The notes beneath the pieces were generated by a model, which did not search any database, was not told where the DNA came from, and worked only from the letters and a program-made list of their open reading frames with translations. From positions 1-17,633 of the forward strand of contig JANQTR010000103.1 in assembly GCA_030731635.1 (NCBI GenBank): DNA of 17,633 nucleotides, in the 5' to 3' direction. This stretch comes from Erythrobacter sp. (lineage in GTDB: Bacteria > Pseudomonadota > Alphaproteobacteria > Sphingomonadales > Sphingomonadaceae). Both the position numbers and the translations under genes were made by a program. Of this stretch, positions 7,906 to 16,340 are shown one piece after another; positions within the stretch are counted from its first letter, which is position 1; each line of letters opens with the position of its first letter.

Positions 7906-8001
7906 GCTTGTGCGCGGCGCCGGGCCAGTTCGCCGTGGCTCCACCCATGTGCATTTCACCAATGATTTAGGCGATTTTCCAACGCCATCCTGATCGGGTG
8001 C

Positions 8002-8016
8002 TGCTTGGTCCAAGCA
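8002..8016. repeat. 15-bp palindrome TGCTTGG-T-CCAAGCA
   Basis: Perfect 7-bp arms surround one central base. This looks more like an operator than a hairpin, although a 6-bp stem with a GTC loop followed by AGGGTTTT (8017-8024) could also act as a weak terminator. Confidence 0.5.
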
Positions 8017-8059
8017 AGGGTTTTAGTGGTGCCCCGGTTAGGACCCGCAAACCCGAACC

Positions 8060-8077
8060 TGATAAGTGCTTTTATCA
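8060..8077. repeat. Inverted repeat TGATAA-N6-TTATCA
   Basis: Perfect 6-bp arms surround GTGCTT. The centre is about 95 bp before the lysozyme ATG. The arm and spacer lengths would suit a dimeric helix-turn-helix repressor. No specific regulator can be named. Confidence 0.45.
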
Positions 8078-8090
8078 AGCCGCCAACCGC

Positions 8091-8109
8091 ATTTTCCTAC
8101 TCGGAAAAT
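8091..8109. repeat. Inverted repeat ATTTTCC-TACTC-GGAAAAT
   Basis: Perfect 7-bp arms surround a 5-nt spacer, about 60 nt before the lysozyme start. It would form a small hairpin in the 5' leader or serve as an operator. Confidence 0.5.
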
Positions 8110-8163
8110 TTGTGCCTAATCCTTGCGCCTCGCTTTGCCGCACACCAACCATGAGGCCCTGCC

Positions 8164-8757
8164 ATGCTGCACCAATCCCCGAATCCGCTGCTTGCCGTCA
8201 TCCGCCGCCTGATGGGCGAGGCTGCAACGAACACCGCAGAGCCGCCAGCGACTTTGCTGCCTTCGCCTTCGGCTGCAGCTATCAGCCCGGTCGGCGTTGC
8301 TCTGATCAAACGATTCGAAGGCTGCGCGCGGCTGCGCGCCGATAGCATGGTAGCGGCCTACCCTGATCCTGGAACAGGTGGGGAACCATGGACCATCGGC
8401 TGGGGGGCCACCGGGCGCGATCATGTCCACGGCGGGCGGATTGGCCCACAAACGGTATGGACGCAGCTTCAATGCGATGACAGGCTGTCGCAGGACCTGC
8501 TCCGCTATGCCGCCGATGTTGCTCGCGCCTTAGGCAATGCCCCTGCCACCCAGCCGCAATTCGATGCAATGGTCAGCTTCCACTACAACACCGGTGCGAT
8601 TGCCCGTGCAACTTTGACCCAGAAACACCGCGCTGGCGATTATCAGGGGGCCGCGCGCGAATTTGCCCGCTGGAACCGTGCAGGTGGCCGGGTGCTTAAA
8701 GGCCTCGTCCGCCGTCGCGCCGCCGAGACAGAATTGTACCTCAGCAACGACCAATAG
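8164..8757 (+). CDS. GH24 (phage-type) lysozyme / endolysin-like muramidase
   Basis: It is predicted to cut the glycan strands of peptidoglycan between MurNAc and GlcNAc. The 197-residue protein carries the family's catalytic signature: E52 in KRFEGC, D68 in AYPDPG and T77 in PWTIGWGAT. The downstream FDAMVSFHYNTG and RAAETELYL segments are typical of the fold. E52 and D68 are separated by more residues than in T4 lysozyme (insert RADSMVAA region), a spacing I recall from sphingomonad homologues. The first 45 residues are Pro/Ala/Ser-rich with no convincing signal peptide or signal-anchor helix, so the route to the wall is unclear. There are no holin, spanin or other phage genes nearby. The start is chosen for GAGG at 8153-8156. 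The gene converges on tamB. Confidence 0.88.
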   Translation: MLHQSPNPLLAVIRRLMGEAATNTAEPPATLLPSPSAAAISPVGVALIKRFEGCARLRADSMVAAYPDPGTGGEPWTIGWGATGRDHVHGGRIGPQTVWTQLQCDDRLSQDLLRYAADVARALGNAPATQPQFDAMVSFHYNTGAIARATLTQKHRAGDYQGAAREFARWNRAGGRVLKGLVRRRAAETELYLSNDQ

Positions 8758-8838
8758 CGCCGTGCAACTTTTCCTCCACAAGGCCAACCGCAACGCTGCA
8801 GGCGTGAGGATATCGCGCGCGGGTGGCGTGCGGATTGA

Positions 8839-11800
8839 TCAATAATCCCGGCTCACTTCGGCCAGGACACTATCACGCCCGATGGTCGATACCGTGCCCA
8901 GCAGCGATAGCCAGCTGGTAATCCGGTATTCGACCTGGGTCGCGCTATACCCGCGCCCGTCGGTCACCAGTTCGACATAAAGGCTGCGGGTGATGTTCTT
9001 GCCAATCGCGATCCCCGTGCCGCGCCCGATCAACGGATCGGCACTGATGATTCGCAGCTGATCCAGCCCGATTGACCGGCGCAAGCTTCCGATCGGGTCG
9101 AGCCCTCCTCCTCCGCTCTGTAACGCCGCCAACGCCGTCGCCAGCTGCAACGCATCCGTCGCCGATAGCGATGTGACCGATCCGCCGAACAACAACCGCG
9201 CCAAAATCTCCTCTTCAGGCAGCGCCGGGTCGCTGGAAAAGGTGATCGCCGGCGACTGCGCATTGCCGGTGATCGCGATATCGACATTGGTGCCGTTGCG
9301 CGATGTTTCGGCAAGGATATCCAGGCGCGGGTCGATCGGCCCATTCGCATCAAACAGGATGCGGCCACGGGTCAATTCGAACCGCGTGCCTGCAAAGGTG
9401 TAATCGCCGCGCACCAGCCGCGCGCTGCCGCCAATGCGTGGATCATTCACCGTTCCGCGCAGCGTGATGTCCACGCCCCATTCGCTTTCGAGCCCAAGGC
9501 CCTCCACAGCCACCCGGCCCGGCGCCGAAGCATTGACCAGATACCGCCACGCGCTGTCACGCGCCGAGACCTGCGTGCGTACAGCCCCAGGCTCACCATT
9601 GATTTCCCGTGTGGCAATCTGCGGCAGTGCGAAATCTTCAGCCGCAGTTCCCAGCGCCCAACGCGCGCGGTCGATGGTGACACGCCCGGCAATCGTCCCG
9701 CCCAGCCCACTCGACACGATCCGCAAGGGGCCAGTAATGGTCGCCTGAAGGCCGTTCGCGTCAAGCAGCCGCGCACCCTTGACCGCCGCGCGCAGATCCA
9801 GCTGCGGCCCACGCGCCGCGCTCATCCCGGCCAGATCCACCGTGCCGCTACCGGTGATGGTACCCCCGCTGCGGGTCTCACCCGCAAACCGGCTGAGTTC
9901 CAACCGCGACCCGGAAAACCGCCCCCGCGCCGATACCTTGTCGACCCGGGCGCCAATCAGCGGGCTTTCAACCGTCAAATCATCGCTCGCTACCGTACCG
10001 CTGATCCGGGGAGCGTCCAGCGTGCCGGTCGCCCGCGCAGCAATCGCAATCGGCCCGGTCAGATCGAACGCCTCAACCCCCGACAGCCGCCACAGCGTCT
10101 CCGCCGCCCCGGCACATGCGAGCCGCGCATCAAGTCGCCCGCGCATCAGCCGCCGGGTCAGGGTGCCATCATCGCCCAGCCCGGTGATTGCCATCGACAC
10201 ATCCCCGCGCCGCACATCGCCTTCGAGCAAGCGACCCGCTGCGGTCAGGCGTTCGCCCGTCAGATCAATCACGCCCAGCACATTGATCGGCTTGGACGAC
10301 AGCACCAGCCCTGCCCGGCTGAACCGGTCCACCCGCACACGCGCAGTGGCGATTGGCGCGGCGCGGCCCTGCTGACGGTAATCAATAATCCCCGACAATC
10401 GCCCACCCAGCCCCAGATTTGCCCCCACCAAATCAAGCAGCCGCAGCGGCATCCGTGCCAGCTTTGCCTCCAGCGCTGTCTCACCGCCGCCCAGCGTGCC
10501 CTCAATAATGGCATTGCCACCAGCAAAGCTGACCTGCGCAGGCGCAAGCCGCCAGCCGCCATCATCTTGTGCAGTCACCACGGCGCGGCGCGGCATGCGG
10601 ATCGCCGACCCGCCATATTCCCCGCGTGCCACTGCGGCAATCTGGCCGGGTGCAACGGCAGCATCGAAATTGAGCGCAAAGCGATCCGCGCGCCGTCCGG
10701 CAATCGTCCCGCTCACTGTGCCGCGCCCATTGGTGATTGCCGCCGTGGCAGTCAGATTGGCCAGGCTCAGCCCGCCATATTCAAAGCCGTTCGCGCTGAT
10801 ATCGGCATCGAGAGAAGCGGTTCCTGCGGCAAAGCGTCCGGTGGCCTTGATATCAGCGCGGGCGATGGTGATCGCAGCGTCCCCGCCAAACGCCGCATTG
10901 CGTGCGGCAAGCTGCGCTGCAAAGCCTACGCCGTCTGCCCCTTGTGGGCGGAAATTGACCGTACCGTTCACCCCGCCACCTGCCAGCTGCAGGTCGCCCG
11001 CCGCACCGGCATCACCCAGCGTTACCGCCCCGGTTACCGTAGTGCGGTATACATCAAGCCGGTTGATAGCGATGCGCGTCGGTCCGCCTTCGGGCAGGAA
11101 CAATTCCAGCGCTCCATCGAACGGCCCCAGCAAGGAATCCCCCCTGACATCAAGGCCAAAGCCATCGCTGCTCGGCGCGAGCGCCACGCGCACATCCTTA
11201 AGCCCGGCAGCGGGATAGGGATCAGACAGCACCAGCACCGCACGCGGACCATCGCCAGCCAATTCCGCGTCAAAGGTGAAGGGGCCATAATCAGCCTGCC
11301 GCCCGCTGCCGGCAAGCGTAGTACGCGCACCCCCACTGCCGGCCACCACCTTGCTATCCAGCTTTGCATTCAACCGTGCCGAGGAAATCACGGTGTCGCG
11401 CAGCACAATCGGCTGGCCCGAACCCATGCCCAGCGCGCCGCTGATCCGAACCTGTTCGCCCGCCAGGTTGACGATGGTGCCATTGCCGATCTTATCCAGC
11501 ACGCCCGCCAGATTGGCCCGCAAGCTCCACGGCACAGCGGGGCCGAATTTGGCGAGGATCTTGGCTGTGGCGGTCACCTCGCCCGCGCCATCAACCTTGA
11601 GCCCACGCGCGGTCACTGGGCCTGCAATCGCATAGGCACCGGAGGCCACATCGCCGCGCAGCGCCAGCACCGCCTCCAGCCCGGGAAAGGTAACGCGGCC
11701 ATTGTCGGCATCCAGCCGCTGGCGAGCAAAATCATAGGTGAGCGTGCCGCCCAGCCGTCCGTCCACTAACCGCGGATCGGCCAGCGCAAGGCCGGTGGTC

Positions 11801-13095
11801 ACTCGCTGGGCAGTGACCGACAATGGCACCGACAACGCCGTGCCATCGAAACTCGCCCGGCCTTCCTGCACCAGCCCGCTTGCAATAACGCCGCCGGCAT
11901 CCAGCCGCACAACGTCGATCCGGTGCTTGATCGCCAGATCATCAAAATCACCGCTGAGATTGGCGGCGAGTTTTGCGCCTTCCAGCCGCACCGCTGTGCC
12001 CAGCAGATCGGGATCGCGCAAGGTCAGCATTACGCGCGCGCCATCCACCGCATTGTCAGCCAGATCAACCACCCCGCCGCCGCGCCAATCGAGCGCGTTG
12101 GAAACGGCGGCAGCGCGCCCCTCAATCACGCTATCATCCAGCGTGAACGATGCCGCGAGCGACAGGGTTTCGCCCAGTGCCCGCGTAGCTAGCGTGTCAT
12201 CGCCCAAAAGCGGGCGTAACTGGCCCAGCACACCGTAACGGCCCGCATCATTAGTGATCTGGAAGGCCGCAACAGCTGGCGTGCGTGCGCCGCCTGTTGC
12301 TGGCAACCCGATCTGCCGCGCCACTGCCACACCGCGCCACCGCGCCCATGTCCCGTCTCCGGCGACACGCGCGCTGTAACCGCTGTTGAACCCTGCCAGC
12401 CCCGCCAGCACGCCGTCCGCCGGCGCAAGGTAGTCGGCTTCCAGATCGAAACGGTCTCCATCTGGCTCTGCGTCAACCAGCAACGCAATGCGGTCCTGCG
12501 CGCCCAACCTCGCATCCGCGTCAATCAGCGCGCGGCCTGCACGGATATCCACTTTCGCGGTGAGGTTGGCGCGTTCATCGCGCGGCGTTGCCACCCCTTT
12601 CGCGATGACCAGATCCTCGACCCTAAGGCTGTCGACGCGAATATCGAAATCGGGCAGCAGCGGCGCGTCAGGATCACCAGGAAGCAGTTCGGGCAGACGC
12701 GTCAACCGCCCGCGCCGCGTGGTCAGCTCGCGGATATCAAGCCCGCTCCACAGCCAACTGAGCGGCCGCCAGTGAAGCTCGACTTCGGGAATGGTCAGAA
12801 ACACGCCCTTGGGATCGCTGACGGCAACTGTGCGCAGCACCGCCTTGCTGTAGATATCGCCTTCAATCCGCCCGACGGTGAAACGCAGGCCAGATGCAGG
12901 CGCAGCAGCGGCGATCTGATCGGCCACGAACCGCTTGCCAATCGGCGTGCTCAAAAACACGGCCACCAACACCAAGGGCGCCAGCAGCACCGCAATCAGC
13001 CAGCCCAGCCGCTTGGCCCAGCGCCGACGCGAACCGGATGCGGCCTGCGGCGACCCACCTGTCTGCGCCGCGTCTGCCTGTTCCACCTGCGCCAT
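8839..13095 (-). CDS. tamB: TamB, inner-membrane-anchored subunit of the translocation and assembly module
   Basis: This 1418-residue protein is a bridge-like envelope protein that works with TamA in inserting some outer-membrane proteins and, in related AsmA-like proteins, in moving phospholipids between membranes. An N-terminal anchor lies at about residues 31-49 (GWLIAVLLAPLVLVAVFL) behind SRRRWAKRL. A very long beta-rich periplasmic body follows. The C-terminal TamB (DUF490) domain shows DPALPEEEILARLLFGG, IGKNITRSLYVELVTDG and a terminal TQVEYRITSWLSLLGTV segment. The start ATG (13095-13093) overlaps the tamA stop by one base (TGATG), so the genes are coupled. E. coli TamB is about 1259 residues, so this is somewhat longer. 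The stop codon lies inside the palindrome ATTGATCAAT (8834-8843). Confidence 0.93.
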   Translation of the reverse strand: MAQVEQADAAQTGGSPQAASGSRRRWAKRLGWLIAVLLAPLVLVAVFLSTPIGKRFVADQIAAAAPASGLRFTVGRIEGDIYSKAVLRTVAVSDPKGVFLTIPEVELHWRPLSWLWSGLDIRELTTRRGRLTRLPELLPGDPDAPLLPDFDIRVDSLRVEDLVIAKGVATPRDERANLTAKVDIRAGRALIDADARLGAQDRIALLVDAEPDGDRFDLEADYLAPADGVLAGLAGFNSGYSARVAGDGTWARWRGVAVARQIGLPATGGARTPAVAAFQITNDAGRYGVLGQLRPLLGDDTLATRALGETLSLAASFTLDDSVIEGRAAAVSNALDWRGGGVVDLADNAVDGARVMLTLRDPDLLGTAVRLEGAKLAANLSGDFDDLAIKHRIDVVRLDAGGVIASGLVQEGRASFDGTALSVPLSVTAQRVTTGLALADPRLVDGRLGGTLTYDFARQRLDADNGRVTFPGLEAVLALRGDVASGAYAIAGPVTARGLKVDGAGEVTATAKILAKFGPAVPWSLRANLAGVLDKIGNGTIVNLAGEQVRISGALGMGSGQPIVLRDTVISSARLNAKLDSKVVAGSGGARTTLAGSGRQADYGPFTFDAELAGDGPRAVLVLSDPYPAAGLKDVRVALAPSSDGFGLDVRGDSLLGPFDGALELFLPEGGPTRIAINRLDVYRTTVTGAVTLGDAGAAGDLQLAGGGVNGTVNFRPQGADGVGFAAQLAARNAAFGGDAAITIARADIKATGRFAAGTASLDADISANGFEYGGLSLANLTATAAITNGRGTVSGTIAGRRADRFALNFDAAVAPGQIAAVARGEYGGSAIRMPRRAVVTAQDDGGWRLAPAQVSFAGGNAIIEGTLGGGETALEAKLARMPLRLLDLVGANLGLGGRLSGIIDYRQQGRAAPIATARVRVDRFSRAGLVLSSKPINVLGVIDLTGERLTAAGRLLEGDVRRGDVSMAITGLGDDGTLTRRLMRGRLDARLACAGAAETLWRLSGVEAFDLTGPIAIAARATGTLDAPRISGTVASDDLTVESPLIGARVDKVSARGRFSGSRLELSRFAGETRSGGTITGSGTVDLAGMSAARGPQLDLRAAVKGARLLDANGLQATITGPLRIVSSGLGGTIAGRVTIDRARWALGTAAEDFALPQIATREINGEPGAVRTQVSARDSAWRYLVNASAPGRVAVEGLGLESEWGVDITLRGTVNDPRIGGSARLVRGDYTFAGTRFELTRGRILFDANGPIDPRLDILAETSRNGTNVDIAITGNAQSPAITFSSDPALPEEEILARLLFGGSVTSLSATDALQLATALAALQSGGGGLDPIGSLRRSIGLDQLRIISADPLIGRGTGIAIGKNITRSLYVELVTDGRGYSATQVEYRITSWLSLLGTVSTIGRDSVLAEVSRDY

Positions 13096-15482
13096 CAGAA
13101 CGCTTGGCCAAGGCTGACGTAGACTACCACCGGGCTATCAAACGCGGTGGGATTAATCGGTGTCGCAACATCGACCCGGATCGGACCAAAGGTGGTCTTG
13201 TACCGGATGCCGACCCCGGCCCCAAAGCGGATATCGCCGAAATCCGGGGTTGAACCGCGCGCGACCGACCCGGCATCAATGAACGGCACGACTTCTATCG
13301 CGCCGCCGAACAGCGGCGTTGGTACCCTTGCCTCAAGCGCGAATTCAACCAGTGATGCGCCGCCGGTCGGGTTGCCCAGGTCGTCGCGCGGGCCAATGCC
13401 CTGAAAGCCATAGCCGCGGACCGAAGCCCCGCCGCCGCCATACAGCCGCCGCGATGGCGCAATGTCACCTGCCGCTGCGCCCTGAATCGTAGCGGCGCGC
13501 ACGCGGCCTGCCAGGACAGTTGCCCCCAACGATCGATAGGCACTCCCATCAGCCTGCCCGCGCAGATAAAAGGTTTCTGACCCCTGTGAGCGCGCGGCTT
13601 CAGGCGCGAGGAAGATGGTCGCGCGGTAGCCTTGGGTGGGGTCGAGCAAGTCGTCGCTCGCATCCAGTGTGACACTGCCGAACAGCCCGCCGATCAGAAA
13701 CGCCTGGCGCGGTACGACGCCGCCGGGCGCAATCCGCACATTGCGGTTGCGTTCATCCGTGTACAGCAGTTCGCCACCCAACTGCCAGCTCAGTGGTTTT
13801 TGGAACAGCAGGTTCGATACTTTTTCGAACGTACCGCGCAGACCAAACCCTCGTGAATCAACGGCTTGGGTTGTGATATCGCTGGCGAACAGATCAACTG
13901 TAAGCACCTGATCGCGGCCCTTGAAGTTGTTGCGCCGCACCCCAACACTGGCGAGTGCTTCGCGCGTTCCAAGGATGCCTCGCAACCGCAGCGCGCCTTC
14001 GGGCGGGAACAAATTGCGGTGTTCCCAGCGGCCTTCCAATTTGAAACCATCTTCGGTGCCATACCCGATTGCACCCGCGATCGTGCGCAAGGGTGCGCGT
14101 TCAAACCCGATATCAAGCGCCACTTCGCCCGGATCGCCATTTTGCGGCGCGCTGGTTTCGCGCGGGGTGATGGTGACGCTGGAAACAAGGCCGGTGGCGA
14201 TGATCGCGCGGCGCAGGTCAACCTCAAGGCTTTGCTGGAACACGTCGCCGGGGTCGAACCGCGCGATGCGGGCAAGATGACGCGAAGAAAGGAATTGCGG
14301 ATCGGTACTGATCACGCTGCCGAACACATATTTGCCGCCCGGCTGCACATCGAGAGTCAGGTCGCCTTCGGCACGGGCATGGTCGATCAATAGCTCGGGT
14401 TCATTAACTAAAGCAAAGGGATATCCGCTTTCACCAAGCGCGACGCGCAGTTCAATTTCACGTTCGGCGATGCGATCGGCGTAAATCGGGTCGCCCGGCT
14501 GGATACCGAATGCGGCGATCAATCGGCTCGCATCAGGCTCTGCCAAAGTTGGCAAAGCGCCAAGGTTGATCCGGCCAAATTTGTAGCGGGTACCGGGCAA
14601 AATATCGAACCTGACACTAGGTTCATCAGCAATATCAGATGCTTCTCCACTATCGCTAGCGTCGGCATCGTCGCGGGCGCGGCGTCCGCCAGATAGCTGG
14701 CGCACAATATCGCCGCCATAATAGCCATAGTTGCGCAGGATATTGTCAAGCAGCACTTCATCCGCGCGGGCCCGGGCGGCGACCTGCTGCACGGTTTCAG
14801 GATCATCATCATCCAGCGCGCGAAGTGTCGATAATGCCCTGAATCGCTGAATGAATTCAGTCCGTTCAGGGAAGGCATCCGGTGTCGGAACGGCCAGCAC
14901 CAACGCCGAACCAACCGTTACCGGATCAAGTTCGGGCTGATCACCCAGCATCGGCGCAGTCAGGCTGGCAAGCGTTTCAAGCTGGGGGTCGGGTTCCAGC
15001 GGAGCGGGAAGATCCAGCGCGAAATCGGCGAAAACTGCGTCAAGATCGGGGGTCAAGCCGGGGTCTGAAGCAGTCAAGGCGGGGTCTGAACCGGTCAAGC
15101 CAAGGTCTGGATCGCGCAAGGCAGGGTCAAGACCGGCGCTGACATCGCCAATATCAGCCGCAAAAGCCGCTGGCTCGGCAACCCCTTGCCCGGCCCAGCT
15201 TTCGGGATCGCGCACCGCGTCTTCCGGGATCAGATCATCAAGCGATCCGTTCGGTTCCGGCGTTACCTGTTCAACCGCGCGAACCGCGACTGGCTCCTCA
15301 GCGGATTGCGCTGACTCCGGCCCACCATTGTCCGGCTCACGGCTCTTTTGCGCAGTCTGCTGGGCAACCGCCGGCGTGGCCGTTACCGCCAGTGCGGCCT
15401 GACCCAATCCTGCGGCAATCGCCAGACCGAGCGTTAAACTGCGGCGTGGTTCAGCTTTCCGGAAACTTGACAGGCTGGCCAT
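13095..15482 (-). CDS. tamA: TamA, Omp85-family outer-membrane assembly protein
   Basis: This outer-membrane protein partners TamB. Counting from ATG 15482 (795 residues), a signal peptide ends at AVA before Q41. An unusual acidic Asp/Pro/Ala-rich segment follows (about 41-225) with heptad-like SDPALT repeats. POTRA-like domains then span about 205-455 (for example RFDILPGTRYKFGRINLGAL). A 16-strand-type Omp85 barrel completes the protein, with VRGYGFQGIG, RFGAGVGIRYKTTFGPIRVD and terminal Phe (SLGQAF). The frame is open to another ATG at 15545. That extension is non-homologous and the 15482 ATG has GAGGCAAGG just before it, so 15482 is preferred. Either way it overlaps the bpt end. The family call is firm; TamA rather than BamA is chosen because tamB is coupled and the length and POTRA number fit. 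Confidence 0.92.
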   Translation of the reverse strand: MASLSSFRKAEPRRSLTLGLAIAAGLGQAALAVTATPAVAQQTAQKSREPDNGGPESAQSAEEPVAVRAVEQVTPEPNGSLDDLIPEDAVRDPESWAGQGVAEPAAFAADIGDVSAGLDPALRDPDLGLTGSDPALTASDPGLTPDLDAVFADFALDLPAPLEPDPQLETLASLTAPMLGDQPELDPVTVGSALVLAVPTPDAFPERTEFIQRFRALSTLRALDDDDPETVQQVAARARADEVLLDNILRNYGYYGGDIVRQLSGGRRARDDADASDSGEASDIADEPSVRFDILPGTRYKFGRINLGALPTLAEPDASRLIAAFGIQPGDPIYADRIAEREIELRVALGESGYPFALVNEPELLIDHARAEGDLTLDVQPGGKYVFGSVISTDPQFLSSRHLARIARFDPGDVFQQSLEVDLRRAIIATGLVSSVTITPRETSAPQNGDPGEVALDIGFERAPLRTIAGAIGYGTEDGFKLEGRWEHRNLFPPEGALRLRGILGTREALASVGVRRNNFKGRDQVLTVDLFASDITTQAVDSRGFGLRGTFEKVSNLLFQKPLSWQLGGELLYTDERNRNVRIAPGGVVPRQAFLIGGLFGSVTLDASDDLLDPTQGYRATIFLAPEAARSQGSETFYLRGQADGSAYRSLGATVLAGRVRAATIQGAAAGDIAPSRRLYGGGGASVRGYGFQGIGPRDDLGNPTGGASLVEFALEARVPTPLFGGAIEVVPFIDAGSVARGSTPDFGDIRFGAGVGIRYKTTFGPIRVDVATPINPTAFDSPVVVYVSLGQAF
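15052..15135. repeat. Four degenerate 21-bp tandem repeats inside tamA
   Basis: Units at 15052-15072, 15073-15093, 15094-15114 and 15115-15135 share a core close to GTCAAGGCGGGGTCTGAA on the + strand. The first two are nearly identical and the last is the most diverged. The 21-bp period keeps the frame and encodes seven-residue units (GSDPALT, ASDPGLT, DPDLGLT) in the acidic extension of TamA. The number is likely to vary between strains. Confidence 0.8.
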
Positions 15483-16296
15483 CCTTGCCTCGGGCGCCGG
15501 CCAGCGACGCGTCCTGTGGTTGTCGCGGCGCGGTGGCTGCGGCAATCAGCCGGTTCTGGTCTTCGGGATCCATCAGCTGCCAGCCATCGCGGGTCAACCG
15601 TTCCATCGGGCGATAGCGCACCTTGTACTGCATCCGCGGGCTGCCTTCGACCCAATAGCCGAGATAGACGTAAGCCAGACCTTCGGCTGCAGCGCGGCGG
15701 ATGTGGTCAAGAATGATGAAATTGCCCAGCCCTGCGCGGGTCGCGTGATCGGGGTCGTAGAACGAATAAATCATCGACAGGCCATCACCCTGACGATCGG
15801 TCAGACAAGCGCCAACCAGCCGGCCGGGGCGGCCGTCCACGCCGGGTTCGCGATATTCGGTGACGACGCTGTTGACCGGCGTGTGTTCGATCATGTCGGC
15901 GTAATCGAGTTCATCCATCGCCGACATGCCGCCATCGGGGTGGCGACTTCCAAGGTATTCAGAAAGCAATTCAAACTGTTCGTCCGTTGCCCAAGGGCGA
16001 CATTCGGTCACCAACAAATCGGCGTTGCGTTTCAGATCGCGTTTCTGCGTGCCGGACGGCTGGAACCGGTTTGCCACCACCCGCACCGAAACACAGGCCT
16101 GGCAATCAAGGCACGACGGCCGATAAGCCACGGTCTGACTGCGGCGAAAGCCAATGCGGCCCAGCGCTTCGTTCAGCTGATCGGAATGCGGGCCCTTAAG
16201 CTCGGTGAACACCTTGCGTTCGCTGCGCCCCGGCAAATAGGGGCACGGTGCCGGGCTGGTCACAAAAAACCGAGGAAAGCGGATCGGGGCCGTCAC
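15451..16296 (-). CDS. bpt: Aspartate/glutamate leucyltransferase (bacterial arginyltransferase family)
   Basis: It transfers leucine from Leu-tRNA to proteins with N-terminal Asp or Glu, marking them for ClpS/ClpAP degradation in the bacterial N-degron pathway; it acts in the cytosol. The protein starts TAPIRFPRFFVTSPAPCPYL and carries the N-terminal ATE domain with C18 and the cluster C62, C65, C68 (SCLDCQAC). The C-terminal acyltransferase domain includes LSMIYSFYDPD and AYVYLGYWVEGSPRMQYK. I prefer GTG 16296 (281 residues), preceded by AAAGGA. A longer frame from GTG 16329 adds 11 residues without family resemblance and has no ribosome site. The last about 32 nt overlap the tamA start, so the genes are translationally linked. 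Confidence 0.93.
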   Translation of the reverse strand: MTAPIRFPRFFVTSPAPCPYLPGRSERKVFTELKGPHSDQLNEALGRIGFRRSQTVAYRPSCLDCQACVSVRVVANRFQPSGTQKRDLKRNADLLVTECRPWATDEQFELLSEYLGSRHPDGGMSAMDELDYADMIEHTPVNSVVTEYREPGVDGRPGRLVGACLTDRQGDGLSMIYSFYDPDHATRAGLGNFIILDHIRRAAAEGLAYVYLGYWVEGSPRMQYKVRYRPMERLTRDGWQLMDPEDQNRLIAAATAPRQPQDASLAGARGKDGQPVKFPES

Positions 16297-16340
16297 GGGT
16301 GTGGCTTTTCCTTTGGGTGTGAATCGCACGGGGCAAGTGT

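Larger units (their letters stand above)
7906..8163. other. Intergenic region before the lysozyme gene, with three inverted repeats
   Basis: I find no convincing gene here: the short frames lack ribosome sites and family resemblance. The stretch is locally AT-richer than its neighbours between 8010 and 8120. It contains three compact inverted repeats, listed separately. A plausible promoter for the lysozyme gene must lie here because a strong terminator precedes it, but no clear -35/-10 pair stands out. Confidence 0.6.

Noticed and set aside
8164..8757. Prophage remnant around the lysozyme gene
   Set aside because: There are no other phage genes, attachment repeats, integrase or tRNA nearby. 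Flanking genes are ordinary chromosomal genes.
10567..11769. 400-residue + strand frame opposite tamB
   Set aside because: It is antisense to a well-supported gene in GC-rich DNA. It has no recognisable domain and low-complexity Arg/His/Pro-rich composition.
15052..15135. Repeats as a CRISPR array
   Set aside because: The units are contiguous, degenerate and 21 bp without spacers. They keep the tamA frame.
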